Of a stretch of 64,000 nt of DNA, positions 51,803 to 60,415 are shown piece after piece (position 1 is the first letter of the stretch; the number at the start of each line of letters is the position of its first letter). The stretch comes from a virus, in IMG/VR virus record IMGVR_UViG_3300022693_000799, positions 62,001-126,000 of that record. One strand, written 5' to 3'. The notes beneath the pieces are model-generated. The model did not search any database and was not told the DNA's origin. It worked only from the letters and a program-made list of their open reading frames with translations. The position numbers and the translations under genes are program-made.

Positions 51803-53137
51803 ATGCGTAACTTTTTTAAAGAACCTGTAGCGGTTAAACCAGCGCCAGTAGCGCTGAGTGTTGAAGAACAAGAAGATGCGCTAATCGCATCTGAAGAAAG
51901 CTTTCACGAATTCATTAAATTGGACGTTGAAAACCAACGCGCAATGGAAATTGCTGCGGGCTTAGAAAACCTAGCAACCGTTGCAGGTCATGTATCTGAA
52001 GCACGTAACACTGATCTTGCTTTCTTTGACGCTGGCCTTGAGCTTGCACTAGTAGGTACTGGTATCGGTACTGAAGAGATTGAGCCTGGTCTTGAAGACA
52101 TGCAGGGTAAAACCATTTCAACTGAAGCGGTTAACCAAACAGTTGAGAAGATCTGGGAAGCGATTAAGAAAGTTATCGCTAACATGTGGAAGCAGATCCA
52201 AATCTTCTGGGGCAACCTAACTAAAGCAGCACCTGGTCTTAAGCTACGTGCTGAAGCGCTAACTGAAAAGGTAGCGGAAATGGGATCAGCTACTGCAGAA
52301 GGCAAAACCTTCTCTGCAGGTCGTTCTCTTAAAGTACTATCGGTTGACGGTGCGGTACCTAAGAAAGGTTCTGACGTTATCGAAGGTCTTTCTTTGGTTG
52401 AGTCTATTACTACTCACCTTTACGGTAAGTACAAAGAGCAGCTAATTAAAGCTGGTAAAGACATCGACGCTGCGCTAGGCGAATTCGATGTAACGTCTAT
52501 CGAAACAGCACGCAGCTCACTTGACGCTGTTAGTAACGCATTTGCTACCATCCATGAGATGAGCGAGTTCAAAGGCGTTAAGATGGTTAAAGTAGGTCGC
52601 GATACACGTTTCAATCGTTCAGAATCTGTTGAAGCGGTTCACCTGCCAACTGACATGGCTATCTTCCACGTTGAAGCGCCGGTTGAAGAAAACGAAGATG
52701 TATTGGGTCGTGCCGAGCGTATCCGTAAGTCTTCTTTGGTTGTAATGCAGTCAAGCGAGCAAGAGTCTAAAGCGAAAGATAAAGAAGCCGAGATGGAAAT
52801 CTTTGCAACATCTGACGTAGTAACTATTGCTGAGCGTTGTATTGCTATCTGCGACATGATTGTAGAACATGACGCTAAAGCGCTTAAGTCTGTTGCTGAC
52901 AACATCGTTAAGGCATCTGATGCGGTTAACAAGAAGTTTAAAGCAGCAAGCAAAGACGAAGCGGGCATCAGCTCTGCGTCTAGCTACGTAGATTCAGCGA
53001 TGAAGTTCAACGTTGCCTTTACTACTGCATCAACTAAGTTTGAAGCACAAGTTTCTCGCGTTGCGATGACCACTGTTCGTGCAGCTCTTAGCGTTGCTCA
53101 GTCTAACTTATCTCAGTATAAGAAAGACAAAGCGTAA
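51803..53137 (+). CDS. Inner-head paralog, 444 aa
   Basis: It starts at ATG 51803 after AGGAT. ISTE followed by A at about residues 108-112 stands directly before VNQTVEKIWEAIKKVIANMW, aligned with the signature helix of 39400 and 50406. STE fits the cleavage rule. It is Ala/Lys/Glu-rich, helical, and adjacent to its closest relative at 50406, so tandem duplication is likely. It is followed by a hairpin plus TTTATGCCGTA. Confidence 0.65.
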   Translation: MRNFFKEPVAVKPAPVALSVEEQEDALIASEESFHEFIKLDVENQRAMEIAAGLENLATVAGHVSEARNTDLAFFDAGLELALVGTGIGTEEIEPGLEDMQGKTISTEAVNQTVEKIWEAIKKVIANMWKQIQIFWGNLTKAAPGLKLRAEALTEKVAEMGSATAEGKTFSAGRSLKVLSVDGAVPKKGSDVIEGLSLVESITTHLYGKYKEQLIKAGKDIDAALGEFDVTSIETARSSLDAVSNAFATIHEMSEFKGVKMVKVGRDTRFNRSESVEAVHLPTDMAIFHVEAPVEENEDVLGRAERIRKSSLVVMQSSEQESKAKDKEAEMEIFATSDVVTIAERCIAICDMIVEHDAKALKSVADNIVKASDAVNKKFKAASKDEAGISSASSYVDSAMKFNVAFTTASTKFEAQVSRVAMTTVRAALSVAQSNLSQYKKDKA

Positions 53138-53183
53138 GCGATAAGCGGCACGCACTAAAGAAATCCCATTATCTGGGTCTTAG

Positions 53184-53214
53184 GCTAGGAGGATTTCCTC
53201 CTAGCTTTATGCCG
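53184..53214 (+). terminator. Hairpin plus TTTATGCCGTA
   Basis: GCTAGGAGGA/TCCTCCTAGC at 53184-53205 is a 10-bp stem with a 2-base loop and is followed by TTTATGCCGTA. It should end the structural operon transcript and precedes the non-coding region. Confidence 0.75.
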
Positions 53215-53223
53215 TATATGTAT

Positions 53224-53497
53224 GATGGGATATGCGGTCATTGGTTATCACGCGGGTTGTTGACGTAACATGTGTCTTCCTGCCAATTCGCAATTGATAA
53301 CAGGGTGTAGGTTTTGGGTTGGGCTATTTACCTACACGCCTCTTTTCCAACGCACCATCATAGCACGGTGTTCTCTGGTAGGTTTTTTTACCTGATTTTC
53401 CCTACCACTGTACGGTTCCTGGACAGACCGTCACACCTGTAGCTGTTGACCACCAGTGTGGTCGCTGAGAGGGATGGGGTCGTAGGGGCCCCATCCC
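53224..53497 (+). ncRNA. Candidate structured non-coding RNA, about 270 nt
   Basis: This is the only gap above 300 bases in the window. It holds no gene-like frame and is visibly richer in G and C than other gaps. Inverted repeats in + orientation are GTTATCA/TGATAAC (53244 and 53295), GTGTAGGT/ACCTACAC (53305-53337), TGGTAGG/CCTACCA (53376-53407), ACGGT/ACCGT (53412-53431) and GACCAC-CAGT-GTGGTC (53448-53463). It ends in a 9-bp terminator stem (53471-53497). It lies between two terminators, so it looks like its own transcription unit. No known RNA family is recognised; strand is inferred from the terminator. Confidence 0.45.
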
Positions 53498-53510
53498 TAC
53501 TTATGCCGTC
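53471..53510 (+). terminator. Hairpin plus TTATGCCGTC closing the non-coding region
   Basis: GGGATGGGG/CCCCATCCC is a 9-bp GC-rich stem followed by TACTTATGCCGTC. It is a second copy of the element only about 290 bases after the one at 53184, with no protein gene between them. Confidence 0.75.
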
Positions 53511-53575
53511 GGGGATGGTATGAATATAAATACCAGCCCATTAATTATGATTAGTATTAACCATGGAATGATATC

Positions 53576-55111
53576 ATGCCACGTATAGCGTTAGATTGTG
53601 GTGATAGTTACGATAGCGTCATACGCCCAACTGTCATCCAAGTAATAGATAAAGTAAAGAAAGTCACCGGTCTAAGTAACGTGAAGACTCTATTTACAGG
53701 TGATCCTCAAAACACACCTCAGATTGGTGGCAGTCTAAATGGGGAGGCTAAAGATGTTTCGTTTTCAAATGAAGAATACTTACAACTAGAAGTAAGAACG
53801 CAATACGTCGATTCGGATATGTTGACTAACAATGTATTTGCACGAGGTAATATTCCTTTATTCAACGATCCTGAATTAGGTGTAGTGGTAACACCAGTGG
53901 TGGGTCATACGCAGGTTACCATCAGTGTTAAGTATAAGGCACAGAGTAAGAATAGCGCTGAGCGGTGGATAAGCGAAATCAAGCGCCGTACCGCCCAAGG
54001 GTTTAAAGAACTTATCCATGAAAGTGATTATCATTATCTCATCCCTAAAGAGATCCTAGTTATCTTAGATCAGATCCATCAGCGACGTGAGAATGTAGCG
54101 CCCTATGGTGAAGACCTTAACACGTACTTAAATAAACACTTCCACCCTAAAGTCACGTGGTTGTCTAACCAAAGCGGACAGCGTAAAGCACTAGGTGTGC
54201 GTGAACGTCAAACCAATATCCTAGGGTATTTCGATTTTGAATCAGTACCTGAACTTGAGAAAGGGGAAAACGGTAATTGGATTAGTACGTTTGATTACGT
54301 GGTGCAGTTTGACAGACCCCACTCAGTGGTAATGCAATATCCTTTAGTAGTACACAATCAACTATTGGATCCTCGTTTCTTTGATGATTCGGAAAACTTC
54401 AACCTTAATTTAGAGCTGTACTTAAGTACAGCTTTTAATCAGGGATTAGATGTAATTGCACATCGCCATCGTCTTCCTGCCTTATCTACTATTATGGGGT
54501 ATTCCGTTCCAGCCTTTGATGAGTGGTTACCTACTAGCGTCCCTATGGGTACCAGTACTATGGCGCGTATTTTACTTGCGGTCGATGAGCAGAACCCTCG
54601 CTACTTGTGTAACATTGAAGAGCTGGGAGACTTTGCGCTAATTGATGAAGTGATAACCTATTTGAAAGAACGTCATGAGTTTGCAACGGTGCTAGGCGCG
54701 TGTCCAGTATTCTTTAGCCTCTACCAAGACCATACTCGTATGTCAGATAGTGTGTTAGCTATGGATGAGGAAGGTAATTTATTTACCACCGTAGATCTTT
54801 CTTTACGGCGAGTATATCACCTGCGAGTAGGTGTGTATAACGACTTAACGTTACTTAATCAAGAGACGTTGGAAGACATCCGTATCAATGGTCGTTTTGC
54901 TCAGATATTACTGACGGCACTTGAACCTCAATTAAAAGATGACCCTTTAATTGAATTGTTACCTGATGGTCGTATGCCTAAGCGTCAATTCTGGGACGCT
55001 ATTGCAAAGATTAAAGGAACAAATGCCATGTACAAAAACAAGATAGAAGTATCGCGGTTTACTGTAGCCAGTTTAATGTTAACGGCCAACCGCCCTTCTC
55101 AGTACGCGTAG
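53576..55111 (+). CDS. Virion/baseplate-type structural protein, 511 aa
   Basis: It starts at ATG 53576 after GGAATG. It is a beta-rich structural protein with PVVGHTQVTISVKYKAQS and VLVDQIHQ-type segments, and no enzyme motif. It opens the + operon of four tail-type genes that ends at 58484. By position it is a baseplate or tail component; no specific homolog is named with confidence. Confidence 0.55.
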   Translation: MPRIALDCGDSYDSVIRPTVIQVIDKVKKVTGLSNVKTLFTGDPQNTPQIGGSLNGEAKDVSFSNEEYLQLEVRTQYVDSDMLTNNVFARGNIPLFNDPELGVVVTPVVGHTQVTISVKYKAQSKNSAERWISEIKRRTAQGFKELIHESDYHYLIPKEILVILDQIHQRRENVAPYGEDLNTYLNKHFHPKVTWLSNQSGQRKALGVRERQTNILGYFDFESVPELEKGENGNWISTFDYVVQFDRPHSVVMQYPLVVHNQLLDPRFFDDSENFNLNLELYLSTAFNQGLDVIAHRHRLPALSTIMGYSVPAFDEWLPTSVPMGTSTMARILLAVDEQNPRYLCNIEELGDFALIDEVITYLKERHEFATVLGACPVFFSLYQDHTRMSDSVLAMDEEGNLFTTVDLSLRRVYHLRVGVYNDLTLLNQETLEDIRINGRFAQILLTALEPQLKDDPLIELLPDGRMPKRQFWDAIAKIKGTNAMYKNKIEVSRFTVASLMLTANRPSQYA

Positions 55112-55120
55112 GAGTAAACT

Positions 55121-56491
55121 ATGCCTTTAATGACACCCCCAAAGCCAGATGCACGTACACGTACCCAGATCGAAGATAAAGCAAAGACGATCAAAGACCT
55201 GGTTACACCTATTACGCATCCAGAAGAAGCTCAGAGAGCACATCTTGAAGAAGTGATAGATACGTCGTATTTACCGACAAACTCTTTACTAGCGCACGTA
55301 GAGGGCTCAGAATGGACGGTTAACTATTACGGTCAAGTTTTAACTAACGGATCTGAGGCAAACCCCCAAGCTTTAACACAAGATGCAGTACATCAGCAGT
55401 ATCGTCTAATCACCGGTCTAGCTATTAAAGTAACCAGTGAGATCTCACAAGAGCAGAACGCTGAAGACGGGACATTTACTGTATCAGGCGCAGCCACCAC
55501 TCTACCAGGTCTAGTGCCTAATACGGGTGATATGTTCACTGCCGATGTAGGTGATGGTCGTGTTGGTGTATTCACAATAACCAGCTCACGCCGCATGAGT
55601 ATGTTAAGAGACACGGTCTACGGTATTGAATACCAGATGACGTCTTTCTTAACCGGTGAGGTAGAACAAGATTTAAGTGAGAAAGTTGTTGAGACGCGAC
55701 ATTTCAACAAAGATTATTTACTTAACGGTGAAGATCCTTTTTTAAGTACCAGCGATGCGGTTACCGAGAAAGACCTTAAATCTGATTACTACACGTTAAT
55801 TCAACATTACCTTCAAGCGTTCTATAGTAGAGAATACAAAACAGTACTACTACCTGATAGTAACGGTAATACGGCATCGGTGTATGATCCCATGGTGATG
55901 AAGTTATTCCATTTGATCATTTCACGTAATGACGTGTTTGGTATGGAATACCCTACTATTAAACAAGTAGGTGGTGACGTTGAAACGGACACCCTCACGG
56001 TATGGGATGCACTACTTAAGCGTGAGCCTGACCTTTTACGCTTTGCTGCAACGCAATATCGTAAAGTCCCAGCCTCTGCCTTTTCCGTTCAACCGTTCTT
56101 CTCATCGATCGCACTAACGGGAATTGAGGAGGTCATTTGGCCCGCCTCTGAACTGACGCACAAAGAAAAACAAGCGGGTATTAAACGTAGCTCGCTTATC
56201 GATGCGTTAGAGGATGAGGGTGCTGATAACTATCAAACGCCTGATTCTGTAGATTTCTACGAACCAGATATGGATGGCTACTATGTATTTAGTAAGCCGT
56301 TTTATGATGGTGATACGGAGTCTATGTCTAAGTTAGAATACATGGTTGATCAGTATCTAGATGGGGATAGTCTGCGCTTAGGTGATATTAAAGCTATCCT
56401 AGAGAAGCTTTATCAGGCCACACCACTTCAGCAGTATTATCACATACCAGTGGTATTACTACTGCTTAAAGTCTTTGTTAGGAATTTATAA
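55121..56491 (+). CDS. Virion/tail structural protein, 456 aa
   Basis: It starts at ATG 55121 after AGGAG, nine bases after the previous stop. The early part is disordered and charged. A beta domain with GDMFTADVGDGRVGVFTI lies at about 130-145; a helical end follows. No enzyme motif is seen. It is in the same operon as the baseplate-type proteins. Confidence 0.55.
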   Translation: MPLMTPPKPDARTRTQIEDKAKTIKDLVTPITHPEEAQRAHLEEVIDTSYLPTNSLLAHVEGSEWTVNYYGQVLTNGSEANPQALTQDAVHQQYRLITGLAIKVTSEISQEQNAEDGTFTVSGAATTLPGLVPNTGDMFTADVGDGRVGVFTITSSRRMSMLRDTVYGIEYQMTSFLTGEVEQDLSEKVVETRHFNKDYLLNGEDPFLSTSDAVTEKDLKSDYYTLIQHYLQAFYSREYKTVLLPDSNGNTASVYDPMVMKLFHLIISRNDVFGMEYPTIKQVGGDVETDTLTVWDALLKREPDLLRFAATQYRKVPASAFSVQPFFSSIALTGIEEVIWPASELTHKEKQAGIKRSSLIDALEDEGADNYQTPDSVDFYEPDMDGYYVFSKPFYDGDTESMSKLEYMVDQYLDGDSLRLGDIKAILEKLYQATPLQQYYHIPVVLLLLKVFVRNL

Positions 56492-56493
56492 CC

Positions 56494-57060
56494 ATGGCTA
56501 GTAAACCCAAACACTCTAATGCATTTAAACTGTTTAACTATCCCTTTACCATTTGGGTAGCTAACATGTATATGGTGTCTGAAGTTGAAGCAAGAGAAGT
56601 CGGTACTTTTTCAACCGGTAATATGGCAGAAGACCAACAACTTGCCCAACAAGAATGCCGTCGCATGGTAACCATTTCTAAGATGGTAGAAATCGTAGAG
56701 ATGGGTGGGAGCTTCAGTTTCATTAACGGTGAAGACGCACAACGCGCCTATGACATCATTGTCGGTCACTTAAGCGACTGGGTGGACGCGATCAATAATC
56801 GTGTTAACATTCGTCGACCCCCTAAAGATGACCTACGTCAGCTAGATGCATTGGCGGCAATGATCTATAAGAGTGCACGTATTCGCATGGTATCTGATAC
56901 GTCTGTACCTAAGTTAGTACAGAAACTATTGAATATGTCACCAATGGCTACCCCTCAGAAACTTGTTAAGGACAGTGTAGCTAAGGATCACAAACACCCC
57001 ATCACCGATATGATAGCGGATGTTGGCGAACTTAGGGATATAAGACGATGGCGGGATTAG
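56494..57060 (+). CDS. Hypothetical tail-cluster protein, 188 aa
   Basis: It starts at ATG 56494 after AGGAA, three bases after the previous stop, and overlaps the next gene by 13 bases. It is mostly helical with a hydrophobic patch near the start (YPFTIWVANMYMV). No motif is recognised. The tight coupling on both sides suggests a tail or assembly partner. Confidence 0.6.
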   Translation: MASKPKHSNAFKLFNYPFTIWVANMYMVSEVEAREVGTFSTGNMAEDQQLAQQECRRMVTISKMVEIVEMGGSFSFINGEDAQRAYDIIVGHLSDWVDAINNRVNIRRPPKDDLRQLDALAAMIYKSARIRMVSDTSVPKLVQKLLNMSPMATPQKLVKDSVAKDHKHPITDMIADVGELRDIRRWRD

Positions 57061-58484
57061 TAGATGAAACGGCGCTTTATAACGATGTCATTGATGTCAT
57101 TACCACGCAGTATGACGACGTGGACGAGCGCAAGCGCCCCGATAAACACTATCGTTATCGTTTAGAACTTTACGTTGGTGATACGCCTTACGAGGCGATT
57201 AAAGTAGTCGCCGTTGATGTACAGCGTGACTTTCAAAACGAGTTTAGTGAATCTCTTATTGTTGAAGCGGTATTAGGTGTGGGCACATACGCCCACGCCA
57301 TCTATCCTAATAAACAAGGACTCACTGCTAAGCTTTATCGACAGTTGGTATTGACGGCAGCTAACGGTAAAATTGTAACAGATAGCGCTGAGGAGTCGTG
57401 GGATTATCAATGCATCATCGTAGGGGATCAGTCCCCGTCAGTCGTGGCATCTACTGAGGCAACATCAGACCAGGAGACCGGAGATCGTTCAGATGTTATT
57501 AACGTAGAGTTACAACTTATCGAGCAGATTGTTGATGAGTTTCGTGTTGTAGAGGTAGGTGGGATCTTTAAAGACTGCACGGTAAAGCAGATACTTACGC
57601 TATTCTTCGCTAACGTACAGCGTCCTGAAACACCCCCTAGTTCGTTAACGGTAACCTCTGAGGATTATCTTGAATGGCGTCTTAAAAACCTTGTAAGTGG
57701 CGCACACATCATAGAACCAGACAATACGCGTGTCTATGACCACATCGTTATACCTCACGGTACGCGGTTGGTTGACTTGCCTAATTATCTGCAGAAAACT
57801 TATGGTGTTTATAAGACGGGGATGGGGTATTTCTTCCAAAAGACTATATGGTTTATCTTTCCCGCCTATCATACACGTCGTTATGACAGTGTTGAACAAA
57901 CTCTCACTATAGCTAACTTACCTGCTAATCGAATGCCTGGGGTAGAAAAGACATATAAGGTCAACGACCCCATTAAACATTACGGTAAGGTTTATATGTT
58001 GGCTACAGGGGATGTGGTGCAGAAAGACCATAGTGAGCGTCGTCAGATGAATGATGGTAATGCCTATTACCACGTCAATGCAGACAAGGTTATGGATGTG
58101 TTCAGTACTACCAGTGCTAACGTAACCACCATTAATGACGAAGACCATGAAGTCCAAGCTGCAGTAGAGAGTCGTATCCATACTAACTTCCTTAAGTTAA
58201 GTAAAGATGCCATTACGCATAACGCGTTTGTTGAAAACAGCAGGCTATCTAGACAAGTAGGCTCTCATGTTCAAATACGTTGGGAGAATGCAGATATTGA
58301 CCAGGTGTATCCTGGTATGCCTGTGCTGCTACTCTACATCTTAGATGGTAACGTGGCTAAACTTTACGGTACATTACAGCGTATCGACCAGGACTCTACC
58401 GCTATAGAACCTGGACCTACCGAACACCGTCATTTAAGAAACGCGGTTATTACCGTTTGGGTAGAGCGTGATAAAACCGATTAA
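57048..58484 (+). CDS. Putative baseplate hub-like protein, 478 aa
   Basis: Residues 40-110 (LYVGDTPYEAIKVVAVDVQRDF, then VGTYAHAIYPNKQGL) and the C-terminal beta domain (VQIRWENADIDQVYPGMPVLLLY) resemble the two-domain build of phage tail hub proteins such as T4 gp27 and Mu gp44. The match is in layout, so confidence is moderate. It is the last gene of the tail operon and is followed within 35 bases by a promoter word. Confidence 0.5.
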   Translation: MAGLVDETALYNDVIDVITTQYDDVDERKRPDKHYRYRLELYVGDTPYEAIKVVAVDVQRDFQNEFSESLIVEAVLGVGTYAHAIYPNKQGLTAKLYRQLVLTAANGKIVTDSAEESWDYQCIIVGDQSPSVVASTEATSDQETGDRSDVINVELQLIEQIVDEFRVVEVGGIFKDCTVKQILTLFFANVQRPETPPSSLTVTSEDYLEWRLKNLVSGAHIIEPDNTRVYDHIVIPHGTRLVDLPNYLQKTYGVYKTGMGYFFQKTIWFIFPAYHTRRYDSVEQTLTIANLPANRMPGVEKTYKVNDPIKHYGKVYMLATGDVVQKDHSERRQMNDGNAYYHVNADKVMDVFSTTSANVTTINDEDHEVQAAVESRIHTNFLKLSKDAITHNAFVENSRLSRQVGSHVQIRWENADIDQVYPGMPVLLLYILDGNVAKLYGTLQRIDQDSTAIEPGPTEHRHLRNAVITVWVERDKTD

Positions 58485-58489
58485 CCTAA

Positions 58490-58502
58490 ACACCTACATT
58501 AC
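58490..58502 (+). promoter_or_regulatory. Promoter word ACACCTACATTAC
   Basis: It lies 15 bases before GTG 58518, with AAAAGGAG in between, so a transcript from here would have a very short leader. It is the C-variant of the phiKZ-like word, within AACCTAAACACCTACATTAC. Confidence 0.5.
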
Positions 58503-58517
58503 TAAAAGGAGACTATC

Positions 58518-58670
58518 GTGAGTGATGGTTTTGATGATTTTGATTTTGATATCGACGAAGCAGCACTAGAGCGTGCAAATGCAGAACGTATGGCAGAGCA
58601 AGATGAAGAAGCGAAAGCTTTAACGGAAGGCGATGTCGATGGCTGTGAAGGCGGTGCATGTAAAATCTAA
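58518..58670 (+). CDS. Acidic 50-aa protein
   Basis: GTG 58518 follows AAAAGGAG at good spacing, directly behind a promoter word. The product is very acidic (FDDFDFDIDEAALERA at the start) and ends with two Cys (DGCEGGACKI). It is a one-gene unit with its own promoter word and hairpin plus TATGCC terminator. Small acidic proteins of this kind often bind a host enzyme or mimic DNA. That is only a possibility. Confidence 0.55.
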   Translation: MSDGFDDFDFDIDEAALERANAERMAEQDEEAKALTEGDVDGCEGGACKI

Positions 58671-58679
58671 AGAACTATA

Positions 58680-58709
58680 GGGAAGACTTTCGGGTCTTCC
58701 CGTTATGCC
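58680..58709 (+). terminator. Hairpin plus GTTATGCCC
   Basis: GGGAAGAC/GTCTTCCC with a 6-base loop lies at 58680-58701 and is followed by GTTATGCCC. It closes the one-gene unit of the acidic protein. Confidence 0.75.
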
Positions 58710-58735
58710 CTTAAGGAAACTAAAGGTAAAAAATC

Positions 58736-59287
58736 ATGAAAGAAGATATTAAAAAATTATGTCAGTTGCGCGGCGTAATCGTTGAGGTTATATCTAAGCC
58801 GAAACTAACTGAATGTCTAAGTAAAGAACTTGATGAATTAGACATGTCTATACGTGAGCCATTAAGAACTATAGATGACTATATCGCCCTAGCGAATGAG
58901 TTAGAAAACGCTATAACAAAAACTGTGTTTATTGAATCATTACTTGTAGACCATGACGAGATTGATTATGCAAACGGGAAGATGGTTTTTACATCTAATC
59001 TTAGCGCAGTATTCAGGCGAATACATTGCGCGGTCGTAGTTAATGGACATTGTCTGGTGTCTGTTCATTCTACGTCAGGTCTCTGGTTGTTAACGTTAAT
59101 GCCATACATAACGTCATTAACTCTAGTTCTTGATGAAACTAAATGCTCTGTGATTATAAATAAGCTCGATAATACTACTGACAGCAATCAAGGTATCTTT
59201 AACCAGCCTACCAGTCCGTATAAAGGCATGAAGGCGTGGTCAGAAAACGCGGATTTTACATTTACTAAAAAACCAAGCAAGACTTAA
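58736..59287 (+). CDS. Hypothetical protein, 183 aa
   Basis: It starts at ATG 58736 after AAGGTAAA. The first half is helical and acidic; the second half is beta-rich with VVVNGHCLVSVHS. No catalytic motif is certain. It leads a group of small genes in a likely early accessory region. Confidence 0.65.
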   Translation: MKEDIKKLCQLRGVIVEVISKPKLTECLSKELDELDMSIREPLRTIDDYIALANELENAITKTVFIESLLVDHDEIDYANGKMVFTSNLSAVFRRIHCAVVVNGHCLVSVHSTSGLWLLTLMPYITSLTLVLDETKCSVIINKLDNTTDSNQGIFNQPTSPYKGMKAWSENADFTFTKKPSKT

Positions 59288-59301
59288 AGGACAAGTAATA
59301 A

Positions 59302-59772
59302 ATGGCTAGAATGAAACCCTTAGATGTCAAAGCGTATCAGAGAAACCAAACTCGGGTAGCTCAGTTGTTAGACATCGCTGAAGGGTCACCCGAACCCGTT
59401 AAGGCTTTTAATGCGTTAATGGTAAACCATATCAACAGCGACTTACCCACTGCTCGTAGTTTTAGACGCCAAGCAGTAAAAGGCGAATTCCCTCGCCCCT
59501 TTAAAGCCTGGAATGCCATCGAGCGACTTATGATGCACCATGGGTTAGATGTGTTGTTTGATAAAAGCAGTGAAGCTATCTGGCTACATAGACAGCATCA
59601 CCCTCTACACGCTAAAAATGGATTTCCTTTTAGGCGTGATCTTAAACTCACCATGGAGATGATCAACTGGATTAACACCCATCCTTGTATTATTAAACCA
59701 GTAAATCAAACTGCGCTTTTAAAACTAATACAAGCCCCTGACTCTCCAATAATCAGGGCAGGTGACAGCTAG
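59302..59772 (+). CDS. Hypothetical basic protein, 156 aa
   Basis: It starts at ATG 59302 after AAAGGAC. Arg/Lys/His-rich, with LDIAEGSPEPVKAF and several charged helices, so nucleic-acid binding is plausible, but no family is recognised. The gap after it (59773-59869) has a short CGTGTT/AACACG hairpin. Confidence 0.65.
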   Translation: MARMKPLDVKAYQRNQTRVAQLLDIAEGSPEPVKAFNALMVNHINSDLPTARSFRRQAVKGEFPRPFKAWNAIERLMMHHGLDVLFDKSSEAIWLHRQHHPLHAKNGFPFRRDLKLTMEMINWINTHPCIIKPVNQTALLKLIQAPDSPIIRAGDS

Positions 59773-59869
59773 TATATAAATACACACTGCCTTTAAACTA
59801 TTATGAGACGTGTTCTTTAAACACGCTTACACCTTTTAAACCAAAATAATAAATTCATGGATTATTACA

Positions 59870-60406
59870 ATGAACAATTCAATCCCTTTAAATACCGTAT
59901 TTCATTCTCCTAAACACCGTGTTGCTGACAACGCTAAGCGTCTGATTACCCTAACTAATCTGTCGCATTTTAAACAAGTTGTAGGCGCGCTACATCCAGC
60001 TAAGGGTCTACCTACCGCCTTGGTTGATCAGTACAGCATTGACATGAATGTGTCGTCAGAGTGCGTTACAGCATGTCTGGAGTGGGTGTGTCGTGTAAAC
60101 CGCTTGGACAATGCTCAACTGCGTATCCTTGCGTTAACTAACATCATGTCAGGTCGTCTGTATGAAGAAGACTTGCTGACTAATGTTCATTTAGATGAGA
60201 TCGAGCAATTGCATAACGACCCTCACGCAATAGACCTAACTGCTATTGAAAAAGCAATGAACATCCATCGTACTACTATATGGGATCGCCCTACTATATC
60301 GTGGTGTGAGATAGAAGCCATGGGGCAGTACGCGCCTACGCTTACAAAAACGTTTTACCGGTTAATTAACGGCAAGGCATTTATTAAAGAAAGTGTTTGC
60401 ATATAA
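59870..60406 (+). CDS. Hypothetical protein, 178 aa
   Basis: A helical protein starting at ATG 59870 with a weak GGATT-type site. It has several Cys (CVTACLEWVC) close together, which may be structural. The function is not recognised. It is nine bases from the next gene, so they form an operon. Confidence 0.65.
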   Translation: MNNSIPLNTVFHSPKHRVADNAKRLITLTNLSHFKQVVGALHPAKGLPTALVDQYSIDMNVSSECVTACLEWVCRVNRLDNAQLRILALTNIMSGRLYEEDLLTNVHLDEIEQLHNDPHAIDLTAIEKAMNIHRTTIWDRPTISWCEIEAMGQYAPTLTKTFYRLINGKAFIKESVCI

Positions 60407-60415
60407 GGATAGGTA

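Noticed and set aside
53270-53395. 41-codon ORF in the non-coding region
   Set aside because: No ribosome site, atypical composition for this genome, and its sequence overlaps the inverted repeats that define the RNA candidate.
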